Shown piece by piece: positions 25,884-34,009 of a stretch of 40,884 nt of DNA. The DNA comes from Firmicutes bacterium HGW-Firmicutes-4 (GTDB taxonomy: Bacteria; Bacillota; Clostridia; Eubacteriales; Eubacteriaceae): contig PGZR01000012.1 in NCBI GenBank assembly GCA_002841405.1, positions 1 through 40,884 on the forward strand, read 5' to 3'. The first letter of the stretch is position 1. Each line of letters opens with the position of its first letter. The position numbers and the translations under genes are program-made. Below the pieces are notes generated by a model. It was not told the origin of the DNA. It saw nothing but the letters and a program-made list of their open reading frames with translations, and made no database searches.

Positions 25884-25888
25884 CCATC

Positions 25889-27550
25889 ATGAAAAAGATA
25901 TCTGTTTTTTTAGTCACATTATTTGTATTATTCAGTGTTATGCCAGTCAATTCAGCATTTGCAGCCAGAGTAAAACCACCCAAAAAACCTGTTGTGGTCA
26001 CAGAACCGGTGGTTACAGAGCCAGTGGTCACAGAACCGGTGGTTACAGAGCCAGTGGTTACAGAGCCAGTGGTTACAGAGCCAGTGGTCACAGAACCGGT
26101 GGTTACAGAACCGGTGGTTACAGAGCCAGTGGTCACAGAACCGGTGGTTACAGAGCCAGTGGTTACAGAGCCAGTGGTCACAGAGCCAGTGGTTACAGAA
26201 CCGACAAGCACATTACTGAATGTTAAGGATTTTGGAGCAAAAGGGGATGGCGCGACTGATGACACAGCAGCCATTCAAAAAGCCATCAATGAAGCAAGCG
26301 ACAAAAAAGTATCGTTAATAATTCCGGCGGGAACATATATGGTTACCAGTCAAATAGAAGTAAAGAGTAATACAAAGATCAGTGGTTATGATGCAATCTT
26401 ATACATGGCACCTCAGACTGCTTCAGTCAATAACATCTTGTGGTCAAATCCTTCCTCATATATTTCAAATGTAACAATTGAAGGATTGACACTAAAATCT
26501 CAAAATACCATTTCAGGAACAGACTATTATGCCAACAGTATGATTAGCAATGTTCAGGGAATGTATTTCCAGGGAATCAGTAATCTGGCAATTAAAGATG
26601 TTGCCATGGATAGTATGTATGTTGGACTGAAAATGGGACAATCTGGTGATACCCGGAATCAGGGAATCGCAGTCAGTAATCTTAAAATAGACAACACTGG
26701 CATGCCAGTTCAGGTATCCGGAACCAACGATTTTACCATGACAGATAGTATTCTTAACGCCAATGCGGGAGGAACAAAATGGCTTCACGCTGCGTATATT
26801 CGAGGTGACAACAGCAATTTCCTGTTCAGAAATGTTGAGTTTAACAATGCCCCTGGTGGCGGCGTTAACGTAGCCGGTAATGAAAAATTCCCGACACCAC
26901 CTGATCACATTGTTTTTGAGAACTGTCGTGTAAAAAATAGCGTCGTTGGTATGCACATCAATACTGGTGCAAACAATGTCAGCATTTCAGGATTAACCAT
27001 CGAAGGTAGCAGTCTGGCATTTAAGATCGCGGATGCAAATAATCTGAGCATAAAAGATGTAAATATTAGTGGGTCAATTCCATCAACGACAGATCTTGGA
27101 GCATTCATTATTAGCAATAGCTATCAGGCTAATTTATCAAATGTTACCGTCGATTCTACTGGTATGGCAGGAGCCCTGTTCTGGTTGATTGGTGAAGTCA
27201 AAGATACCAATATTTCAGGGATGAATGTTACAAACATAGAAAAAATTCCTTTGATTAGTGCTAACAGCTCATCAAAAACAACCAATGTTGTTGTCGAAAA
27301 TTCAAGCTTTAAATACAAAAGTATTGACAAATATGGTATTGGATTCAGAGGTGTGGGATCACAGGCGATCATTAGAAATAATACGTTTACAAATAGTGGC
27401 GCTACCTATTCATATTTGATTTATAATCCAGAAGGAACAAATGTACAAGTAGCTGATAATTCATACAGTGGATTTCAACGATTGAATTCCAGTTCTGACT
27501 TTTCAGTTGCCACCAATAACTTTAATTTATTGACAGCAAAAGTTGATTAA
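25889..27550 (+). CDS. Secreted beta-helix protein with TEPVV repeat stalk, paralogue 2
   Basis: A 553-residue protein. Signal peptide residues 1-25 end SAFA. A stalk of 14 five-residue TEPVV-type repeats spans about 36-105. A beta-helix domain begins near residue 111 with VKDFGAKGDGATDDTAAIQ and continues to the C-terminus. It belongs to the pectate-lyase-3/GH28-like superfamily; no enzymatic residues can be fixed by eye. The start at ATG 25889 gives a proper signal peptide and the AAAGGA site; an ATG 60 bases earlier lies within aptamer 3. Controlled by three c-di-GMP aptamers. The beta-helix domain is a near duplicate of the one at 28421. Confidence 0.88.
   Translation: MKKISVFLVTLFVLFSVMPVNSAFAARVKPPKKPVVVTEPVVTEPVVTEPVVTEPVVTEPVVTEPVVTEPVVTEPVVTEPVVTEPVVTEPVVTEPVVTEPVVTEPTSTLLNVKDFGAKGDGATDDTAAIQKAINEASDKKVSLIIPAGTYMVTSQIEVKSNTKISGYDAILYMAPQTASVNNILWSNPSSYISNVTIEGLTLKSQNTISGTDYYANSMISNVQGMYFQGISNLAIKDVAMDSMYVGLKMGQSGDTRNQGIAVSNLKIDNTGMPVQVSGTNDFTMTDSILNANAGGTKWLHAAYIRGDNSNFLFRNVEFNNAPGGGVNVAGNEKFPTPPDHIVFENCRVKNSVVGMHINTGANNVSISGLTIEGSSLAFKIADANNLSIKDVNISGSIPSTTDLGAFIISNSYQANLSNVTVDSTGMAGALFWLIGEVKDTNISGMNVTNIEKIPLISANSSSKTTNVVVENSSFKYKSIDKYGIGFRGVGSQAIIRNNTFTNSGATYSYLIYNPEGTNVQVADNSYSGFQRLNSSSDFSVATNNFNLLTAKVD
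25994..26203 (+). repeat. 15-bp tandem repeat, 14 copies, coding for TEPVV units
   Basis: Fourteen contiguous 15-bp units (GTGGT[T/C]ACAGA[A/G]CC[G/A]) make exactly 210 bases. Four unit variants occur in a non-simple order, so the array grew by blocks and then drifted. Because the unit is a multiple of three, copy-number change alters stalk length without frameshift. Frames on both strands stay open across the array, which produces spurious ORFs. Confidence 0.97.
26219..27550 (+). repeat. Beta-helix domain copy A (duplicate of 28421-29752)
   Basis: From the VKDFGAKGDG motif to the stop codon this is exactly 1332 bases, the same as in the copy downstream. Long stretches match almost base for base, for example around the GGAACAAAATGGCTTCA segment and the C-terminal 60 codons. 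Confidence 0.9.
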
Positions 27551-27612
27551 TAGAGTGTTACGTGTGAGATCACATTATATAGACTGATAATAATTCAATA
27601 AAGCAATTACTT

Positions 27613-27645
27613 AAAGCCTTGCTCTTTTGAACAAGGCTTTATTTT
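27613..27645 (+). terminator. Terminator after paralogue 2
   Basis: AAAGCCTTG (27613-27621) and CAAGGCTTT (27632-27640) form a 9-bp stem, with a T-rich tail (ATTTTAT). Confidence 0.82.
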
Positions 27646-27678
27646 ATAAACTGCAGTAGCAGTTCCGAATCGTCCATA

Positions 27679-27767
27679 TCCACGATAAAGGCAAACCAGC
27701 TGAAAAGTTGGGACGCAAAACTAAGGGCCTTAACTGAAGAGAAAGGCAGCCAGTTACCGAAAGGAGC
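27679..27767 (+). promoter_or_regulatory. Cyclic di-GMP-I (GEMM) riboswitch aptamer 4
   Basis: Consensus elements in order: GATAAAGGCAAACC, CCAGCT-GAAA-AGTTGG, GGGACGCAAAACTAAGGGCCT, AAGGCAGCCAG and TTACCGAAAGGAG. The insert before GGCAG is longer than in aptamers 2 and 3. The AAGGAG ribosome site (27761-27766) is fused to the aptamer's 3' end, 9 bases before the GTG start. P1 is short by eye (TCC with GGA). Confidence 0.92.
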
Positions 27768-27775
27768 AATAAACA

Positions 27776-29752
27776 GTGAATATTAAAAAATACCATCACA
27801 CAAAAAAAACTTGTGTAAGGATGATGGTGATACTTTTAATGCTATTGATCGTTTTTTCTGCAAATGTTTTTGCGGCTGATCTAGAAACAGAAGCCGCTGT
27901 CATACCGGGGATAACCTATCAAACCCATATCCAAAATGAGGGATGGACACAGGGGTGGATGAACAATGGTGTCCTTTCTGGTTCTGAAGGAAAAGGCTAT
28001 CGTTTAGAAGGAATCGAAATAAAACTGACCGGAAGTTTGCCGGCCGGATTAGGAGTCGAGTATCGCACACACGTTCAAAATAAAGGTTGGGAACAGAAAT
28101 GGGCGGCAAACGGCGGGTTTTCTGGATCAGAAGGGGAAGGCTTGCGTTTAGAAGGGATCCAGATTAGGTTAACTGGTGAGAACGCAGTTGACTATTCAGT
28201 TAAATACCGAACTCATATTCAGAACGAAGGCTGGGCCCAAGGCTGGGTATCAGATGGAGAACTCTCCGGATCGGAAGGGAAAAGTCTCCGTTTAGAAGCG
28301 ATTGAAATCGTGATTGAAAAGCAACCAGCAGGGGCAACAAGCGAACCAGCGAGTGTTGCTGTAACACCGCCAACAGTAGTAACTGAACCAGTCGCAACAC
28401 CACCAGCAAATCAGGGAATCAGCGTTAAAGATTTTGGCGCAAAAGGCGACGGCGTCAGCGATGATACAGCAACCATTCAAAACGCGATTAATGATGCCAG
28501 CAGTAAAAATGTAACTTTGACAATCCCGGCAGCAACTTATTTAGTGACCAAACAACTGGAAGTAAAGAACAATACCAAAATCAACGGTTATGGCGCTACC
28601 TTATACATGGCCCCACAACAGTCTACAGTTGCTAATATTCTTTGGTCGAATCCTGACGTATACACTACAAACGTTTTACTTGAAGGGTTGACATTAAAAT
28701 CTCAGAATACCATCGCAGGAACCGAATATTATGCTAACAGCATGATCAGTAACGTTCAGGGAATGTATTTTCAGAGCATTAGCAACCTGATAATCAAAGA
28801 TGTCGCAATGGATAGCATGTATGTAGGCTTGAAAATGGGACAGTCCGGCAGTAACCGGAATCAGGGAATTACCATCAGCAATCTAAGAATTGATAAAACT
28901 GGTATGCCAGTTCAGGTGTCTGGAACCGATAACTTTACCATGAGTGATAGCATTCTGAATGCCAACGCAGGCGGAACAAAATGGCTTCATGCAGCATATA
29001 TTCGTGGGGACAACAGCAATTTTCTGTTTAGAAATGTTGAATTCAATAATGCTCCTGGTGGCGGTGTTAACGTAGCCGGCAACGAAAAATTCCCTACCCC
29101 GCCGGATCACATTGTTTTCGAAAATTGCCGAATTAAGAATAGTGTCGTCGGTATGCATATCAATACTGGTGCAAGTAACGTGACAGTCAAAGGCTTAACC
29201 ATTACTGGCAGCGGCCTGGGATTCAAAATTGCGAATTCCAATAATCTGAGCATCAGTGATGTAAATATCAGTGGCGCAATTCCATCGACCACCGATATTG
29301 GCGCATTCAGTATCGGAAACAGCTATCAATCGAGTATTTCCAATGTTACCGTCGACTCAGCCGGTATGGCCGGAGCGTTGTTCTGGTTTATTGGTGAAGT
29401 GAAAGATACTAATATCTCAGGAATGAACGTCATTAATGTAGATAAGATTCCCTTGATCAGTGCTAACAGTACATCCAAAACAACCAATGTTGTTGTTGAA
29501 AACTCAAGTTTTAAATACAAAAGTATTGATAAATATGGTATCGGATTCAGAGGTGTGGGATCACAGGCGACTCTTCGAAACAATACCTTTACCAACAGCG
29601 GAGCATCCTATGCTTACCTGATTTACAATCCCGAAGGAACCTCCATCCAAGTATCGAATAATTCGTATAGTGGATTCCAGAGATTGAATTCCAGTTCTGA
29701 CTTTTCAGTGGCGACGAATAATTTCAACCTTTTGACAGCAAAAGCTGATTGA
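27776..29752 (+). CDS. Secreted protein with three ChW repeats and a beta-helix domain, paralogue 3
   Basis: A 658-residue protein with a GTG start after AAGGAG. A long signal peptide ends NVFA (about 33). Three clostridial hydrophobic-W repeats follow at about 45-86, 93-133 and 141-181, each with the pattern Y-x-T-H-(I/V)-Q-N-x-G-W and SGSEG...LRLE. A P/T-rich linker with one TEPV remnant (about 182-214) leads to a beta-helix from about 216. ChW repeats are a surface-attachment or polymer-binding module in clostridia. The fusion suggests surface display of the helix domain. Controlled by aptamer 4. Confidence 0.9.
   Translation: MNIKKYHHTKKTCVRMMVILLMLLIVFSANVFAADLETEAAVIPGITYQTHIQNEGWTQGWMNNGVLSGSEGKGYRLEGIEIKLTGSLPAGLGVEYRTHVQNKGWEQKWAANGGFSGSEGEGLRLEGIQIRLTGENAVDYSVKYRTHIQNEGWAQGWVSDGELSGSEGKSLRLEAIEIVIEKQPAGATSEPASVAVTPPTVVTEPVATPPANQGISVKDFGAKGDGVSDDTATIQNAINDASSKNVTLTIPAATYLVTKQLEVKNNTKINGYGATLYMAPQQSTVANILWSNPDVYTTNVLLEGLTLKSQNTIAGTEYYANSMISNVQGMYFQSISNLIIKDVAMDSMYVGLKMGQSGSNRNQGITISNLRIDKTGMPVQVSGTDNFTMSDSILNANAGGTKWLHAAYIRGDNSNFLFRNVEFNNAPGGGVNVAGNEKFPTPPDHIVFENCRIKNSVVGMHINTGASNVTVKGLTITGSGLGFKIANSNNLSISDVNISGAIPSTTDIGAFSIGNSYQSSISNVTVDSAGMAGALFWFIGEVKDTNISGMNVINVDKIPLISANSTSKTTNVVVENSSFKYKSIDKYGIGFRGVGSQATLRNNTFTNSGASYAYLIYNPEGTSIQVSNNSYSGFQRLNSSSDFSVATNNFNLLTAKAD
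28421..29752 (+). repeat. Beta-helix domain copy B (duplicate of 26219-27550)
   Basis: Same length (1332 bases) and no net indel against copy A, with conserved wording through the C-terminal NSSSDFSVATNNFNLLTAK. The upstream parts of the two genes differ completely (repeat stalk versus ChW repeats). Confidence 0.9.
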
Positions 29753-29801
29753 TCATAGACGAAGGTTCAGATCATTTTAAGTACGTTTAACAGAAAAAAA
29801 T

Positions 29802-29830
29802 AGTCTTGCTTTTTTAGCAAGGCTTTTTTT
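29802..29830 (+). terminator. Terminator after paralogue 3
   Basis: AGTCTTGCT (29802-29810) pairs with AGCAAGGCT (29816-29824) over 9 bp including one G-T pair, followed by seven or more T. Confidence 0.88.
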
Positions 29831-29864
29831 GATTTAAACAAAAGTGCGGTTAGAAAAGAAAAAC

Positions 29865-29894
29865 TTGCATTTCGGAATGAATATTCATTAAAAA
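29865..29894 (+). promoter_or_regulatory. Possible ugd promoter with a 14-bp palindrome
   Basis: TTGCAT (29865-29870) and TAAAAA (29889-29894) are 18 bases apart. The spacer contains the perfect palindrome AATGAATATTCATT (29876-29889), which is placed like an operator. The -10 match is weak, so both assignments are tentative. Confidence 0.4.
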
Positions 29895-30020
29895 TGTGGT
29901 AAGATGATACTGAAAAGGGTAATATATAGAATAGGATATAACATCAATTATAAATGAAAAATAGGATAAAGATTATTTTAAATTTGATCAATAAATAGGA
30001 TAACGACGGGGGATATTAAA

Positions 30021-31187
30021 ATGAAGATAACAATCGCCGGTACCGGTTATGTGGGTTTGTCAAATGCCATTTTGTTGGCCCAGAACAATGAGGTTATTGC
30101 ACTTGATATTTTAAAAGAAAAAGTTGAGATGATTAACAACAGAAAATCTCCGATCATTGATATTGAAATTGAAGAATACTTAAACACCAGGCAACTGAAT
30201 TTGCGGGCAACAACAGATAACTATGAAGCCTTCAAAGATGCTGAGTATGTGATCATTTCAACACCAACGAACTATGATCCGGAAAAAAACCATTTTAATA
30301 CCAGAACAGTGGAAGCTGTTATTGCCAATGTTTTGGCGATTAACCCAGAGGCAGTGATGATCATAAAATCGACGATACCGGTCGGATATACAGAGGCCAT
30401 AAAAGAAAAATTTGAAGCCGAAAACATTATCTTTTCACCGGAATTTTTAAGAGAAGGACATGCTCTTTATGATAATCTTTACCCATCGAGAATTGTTGTC
30501 GGAGAGCAGTCAGAACGGGCGCGGGTCTTTGCTGAATTGCTAGCCCAGGGCGCTTTAAAAAAGGATGTTCAAATTCTTTATACTAATTCAACTGAAGCTG
30601 AAGCGATAAAGCTTTTTGCAAACACCTACTTAGCATTAAGGGTTGCATATTTCAATGAATTGGATTCATATGCAGAGGTAAGAGGCCTTAACACGTATGA
30701 TATTATCCAGGGCGTGTGTTTGGACCCGCGAATTGGCAATTATTATAATAATCCATCTTTTGGTTATGGTGGCTATTGTCTGCCAAAAGACACCAAACAA
30801 TTGCTCGCAAATTATGCAGATATTCCGCAAAATATTATGTCTGCAATTGTCGATGCTAATCGTACCAGAAAAGACCATGTTGCGGATATGATCATAAAAA
30901 GAAAACCGAAAATAGTTGGGATTTACAGGCTGACAATGAAGACAAACTCAGATAATTTCCGAGAATCGGCGATTCAAGGCGTTATGAAGCGAATTAAGGC
31001 GAAGGGAATTGAGGTGGTTGTATTTGAACCATCTCTTGAAGAAAGCGACTTCTTCAATTCCAGAGTGATAAAAGACCTCGATGAGTTCAAAGAAATCGCT
31101 GATGTGATCGTCACTAACCGTCTGTCAGAAGAAATAAAAGATGTTGTTGATAAGGTATATTCTAGGGATTTGTTCAGTCGAGATTAA
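30021..31187 (+). CDS. ugd: UDP-glucose 6-dehydrogenase
   Basis: Oxidises UDP-glucose to UDP-glucuronate, a capsule precursor, using two NAD+. [10 protein letters not shown] near the N-terminus is the NAD-binding motif, and catalytic Cys253 lies in [23 protein letters not shown] and [16 protein letters not shown] are family markers. The length is 388 residues, as in E. coli-type Ugd, and clearly distinct from the longer WbpA-like enzyme in this locus. It heads the downstream group ugd-cpsB-capD-lcp-cpsC-cpsD. Confidence 0.95.
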   Translation: MKITIAGTGYVGLSNAILLAQNNEVIALDILKEKVEMINNRKSPIIDIEIEEYLNTRQLNLRATTDNYEAFKDAEYVIISTPTNYDPEKNHFNTRTVEAVIANVLAINPEAVMIIKSTIPVGYTEAIKEKFEAENIIFSPEFLREGHALYDNLYPSRIVVGEQSERARVFAELLAQGALKKDVQILYTNSTEAEAIKLFANTYLALRVAYFNELDSYAEVRGLNTYDIIQGVCLDPRIGNYYNNPSFGYGGYCLPKDTKQLLANYADIPQNIMSAIVDANRTRKDHVADMIIKRKPKIVGIYRLTMKTNSDNFRESAIQGVMKRIKAKGIEVVVFEPSLEESDFFNSRVIKDLDEFKEIADVIVTNRLSEEIKDVVDKVYSRDLFSRD

Positions 31188-31240
31188 TAAAATGGATAGC
31201 TTAACATACTATTCTGGGAAAGGAATACTCAAAGAGTGCG

Positions 31241-31987
31241 ATGATGATTGATACACATATACATATGGTGCCTGGCGTTGACGATGGGGCTAAAGATCTG
31301 GAAACAGCGGTTCAGATGATGCAGCTGGCAATGAATGAAGGCGTAAATGAAATGATCTTAACACCCCATTTTAATTTACCAGCCTATCATAATCAAAATG
31401 TGGATAAGCAGTATCAATTGCTGGCTAATTATATAGAGCGTGAGAACATTGACTTTAAATTACATTTGGGTAATGAAATTTACCTAAGTGAAGAAACCAT
31501 GGCGGGCATCAAGCAGGGACAAGCGCATACTATGGCAAACAGCCGGTTCTTACTGGTGGAATTACCATTATATCATTACTATCCTTTTCACGAATCAATG
31601 CTTTTTGAACTACTGGAAAGTGGTTATAAGGTTGTTCTGGCCCATGTAGAACGATATGAGGTTTTCGCGAGACGGCCAGAAAAGCTGGCAGCATTAAACG
31701 AAGGAGGAATTTATTCCCAAATTACATCGCAATATATTATGGATAATAAAACTAGGAAAAGAGCCCTAAAATGGATTGAAAGCGGTTTAATTTATATTGT
31801 AGCATCGGATGGACATGATTTAGTTAAGCGACCGCCAGTGATGAAACAGGCGTATGAGATTGTTGTAAAAACATTTGGAGAAGAATGTGGACAAATGCTT
31901 TTCGATGAAAATCCCTGGATGATGATCAGGGATAGAGAATTGATGGTGCCAGTGCTAAAAAAGAAAAAGTTTGGATTTCGGCGTTAA
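31241..31987 (+). CDS. cpsB: Tyrosine-protein phosphatase, CpsB/YwqE type (PHP fold)
   Basis: A manganese-dependent phosphatase that removes phosphate from CpsD-type tyrosine kinases and so tunes capsule assembly. The PHP metal motif DTHIHMVPGVDDGA (His6, His8) opens the protein; LTPHFNLP, VLAHVERYEVF and VASDGHD follow. Length is 248 residues, as usual. Two ATGs are adjacent at 31241 and 31244. Its partners CpsC and CpsD are encoded 4 kb downstream. Confidence 0.93.
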   Translation: MMIDTHIHMVPGVDDGAKDLETAVQMMQLAMNEGVNEMILTPHFNLPAYHNQNVDKQYQLLANYIERENIDFKLHLGNEIYLSEETMAGIKQGQAHTMANSRFLLVELPLYHYYPFHESMLFELLESGYKVVLAHVERYEVFARRPEKLAALNEGGIYSQITSQYIMDNKTRKRALKWIESGLIYIVASDGHDLVKRPPVMKQAYEIVVKTFGEECGQMLFDENPWMMIRDRELMVPVLKKKKFGFRR

Positions 31988-32065
31988 TAGTTTGAATTCT
32001 TGGAATTAGTTTAGGAGACTTAGCAAAAATCGTCAAAATTACTCTGTCAAAAAGTGAGGTAGTCT

Positions 32066-33934
32066 ATGGAAACAAAATTAAGCAGACAATTATTTCTAAT
32101 TGCAGCAGACGTATTGGCAGTAAATGCTGCATTCCTGTTAACATTATTTTTACATTTTGAGGGAGATATCCCTTCAGAAATAATTAGTATATATCTAAGC
32201 AGTGTTTTTGTCTTAACAGCTGGAAAGCTGCTAATCTATCGATTTTTTGATTTATATAATAGCCTATGGTCGTATGCATCGGTGGAAGAGTTGGTTAAAA
32301 TTCTGCTGGCGGTAATTGTAGCAAACGTGTTTAGTACAATTTATCTTATCTACATGGGAGAAAGACTATATTTCGGTATTTATCTGACAAGTATGCTTTT
32401 TGAAATCGCATTTGTCAGCAGTGGTCGTTTTAGTTATCGATTATTACGAAGTTTAAAAAATAGAAAAATATTTATGAAGCAGGATATTGAGAAGAAAATT
32501 CTCATTATTGGTAGTGGCGCTACCGCGACTTTGATTGCAACAGAAATTAAGAATCACGCATTAAGCTATGGACAAGTTGTCGGTTTTATCGATGAAGACG
32601 CAAAAAAATTAAATAAGACAATTGCTGGAGTTAAAGTTTTGGGGAATAACTATGACATTGGCAGTATTGTTCATAAATTTAATATCAATGAAATCATCAT
32701 TGCTACACCGACAGCGGATCCAGCTACACTCAGAATGATAATCAGTGAATGTAAGCGTACGGCTGCCAAGGTTCGCATTGTCCCGGGGATTCGGGAAATG
32801 ATCGATGGCCAGGTCTCGCTAAGCAAAATTCGGGATGTTGAGATTGAAGATTTACTTGGCAGAGAAACGGTAAATCTTAATATCAGAGAAGTTGTCAGTT
32901 ATCTGGAAGGCAAAATAATTATGGTGACCGGCGGTGGTGGCTCGATTGGTTCTGAATTATGCAGACAAATTGCCAGATTTAATCCGGGGAAATTGATTAT
33001 TCTGGATAATTACGAAAATAATGCCTATGAAATACAGAATGAACTAATAAATGATTATGAAAATAAACTTAATCTGGATGTGATCATCGCATCAGTAAGA
33101 GATCGAGATGATGTTTTTTCGATTATTGAAGCTTACCATCCGGATGTTATCTTCCATGCGGCAGCCCATAAACATGTGCCTTTAATGGAGCGTTCGCCCT
33201 GGGAAGCAATTAAAAACAATGTTTTTGGAACAAAAAATGTTGCCGAAGCCGCTCATGAGTTTGGGGTAGATCGCTTTGTCATGGTTTCAACAGATAAGGC
33301 TGTAAATCCCACCAACATAATGGGTGCCAGTAAACGTATCTGTGAAATGATTATTCAAGGGCTGGCGCGACAAAGCAAAACAAAGTTTACCGCGGTTCGC
33401 TTTGGTAATGTGCTCGGCAGTAATGGCTCGGTAGTCCCTCTTTTTAAGAAACAAATTAAGGAAGGTGGACCGGTTACCGTAACCCATAAAGAGATCATTC
33501 GTTACTTTATGACCATACCGGAAGCTGCTCAACTAGTAATCCAATCGGGTGCTATCGCAAAAGGCGGAGAAATATTTGTGCTTGATATGGGGCAACCGGT
33601 AAAAATATTTGACCTGGCTGTTGACTTGATCAAACTCTCTGGATTAAAGCTGAATGAAGATATTGAAATTGAAATCATTGGGTTAAGACCAGGAGAAAAG
33701 CTTTATGAAGAACTTCTCATGGATGAAGAGGGGTTAAAAGAAACCTGTTTTGAGAAAATTAGAGTGGGTAAACCGGGTGATATTGATTATATATTGCTAA
33801 AAAAATCGCTTGAAGAGTTGCGACCCTTTCTTAAAGCGCCGAATAAAAAAGCCTTGATCAGCATGGTGAAAAATATCGTTCCCACCTATAAAGATAGTGA
33901 CGAAGTTAATAATAATGGAAATTTTTTAAAATAG
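32066..33934 (+). CDS. Membrane NDP-sugar 4,6-dehydratase, CapD/PglF/WbpM-like
   Basis: A 622-residue protein with about four N-terminal membrane helices (residues 1-120). A first Rossmann-like domain begins IGSGATATLIATEI (about 147), and the catalytic SDR domain has TGGGGSIGSELCRQI (about 291). The STDKAVNPTNIMGASKR segment carries the active-site Lys; as in this family, the usual SDR tyrosine is replaced by Met. It would make UDP-4-keto-6-deoxy-HexNAc, a substrate for a 4-aminotransferase such as the one at 19221. Long forms like this act at the membrane. Confidence 0.9.
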   Translation: METKLSRQLFLIAADVLAVNAAFLLTLFLHFEGDIPSEIISIYLSSVFVLTAGKLLIYRFFDLYNSLWSYASVEELVKILLAVIVANVFSTIYLIYMGERLYFGIYLTSMLFEIAFVSSGRFSYRLLRSLKNRKIFMKQDIEKKILIIGSGATATLIATEIKNHALSYGQVVGFIDEDAKKLNKTIAGVKVLGNNYDIGSIVHKFNINEIIIATPTADPATLRMIISECKRTAAKVRIVPGIREMIDGQVSLSKIRDVEIEDLLGRETVNLNIREVVSYLEGKIIMVTGGGGSIGSELCRQIARFNPGKLIILDNYENNAYEIQNELINDYENKLNLDVIIASVRDRDDVFSIIEAYHPDVIFHAAAHKHVPLMERSPWEAIKNNVFGTKNVAEAAHEFGVDRFVMVSTDKAVNPTNIMGASKRICEMIIQGLARQSKTKFTAVRFGNVLGSNGSVVPLFKKQIKEGGPVTVTHKEIIRYFMTIPEAAQLVIQSGAIAKGGEIFVLDMGQPVKIFDLAVDLIKLSGLKLNEDIEIEIIGLRPGEKLYEELLMDEEGLKETCFEKIRVGKPGDIDYILLKKSLEELRPFLKAPNKKALISMVKNIVPTYKDSDEVNNNGNFLK

Positions 33935-34009
33935 ACTTATATTTGTTCTGTTATCGGCTGTAATCTATTCAGGTTCATGCAAGTTAAACTGAGAAAGGAA
34001 TCAAATGCC

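Noticed and set aside
25540-25885. The three similar 5' leader units as a CRISPR array or simple direct repeat.
   Set aside because: The conserved parts match the c-di-GMP-I aptamer (GGCAAACC, GAAA tetraloop, GGGACGCAAA, TTACCGAA) with variable, base-paired stems, which explains them better.
25858-26226. Plus-strand frames of 122 and 75 residues in other phases of the repeat array.
   Set aside because: Same repeat artefact. They start inside the aptamer or the signal-peptide region and have low-complexity translations.
25669-26274. A 201-residue minus-strand frame with GSVTT repeats across the TEPVV array.
   Set aside because: It is an artefact of a 15-bp repeat that keeps all frames open. 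It has no ribosome site and runs antisense to aptamers 2 and 3 and to a well-supported gene.
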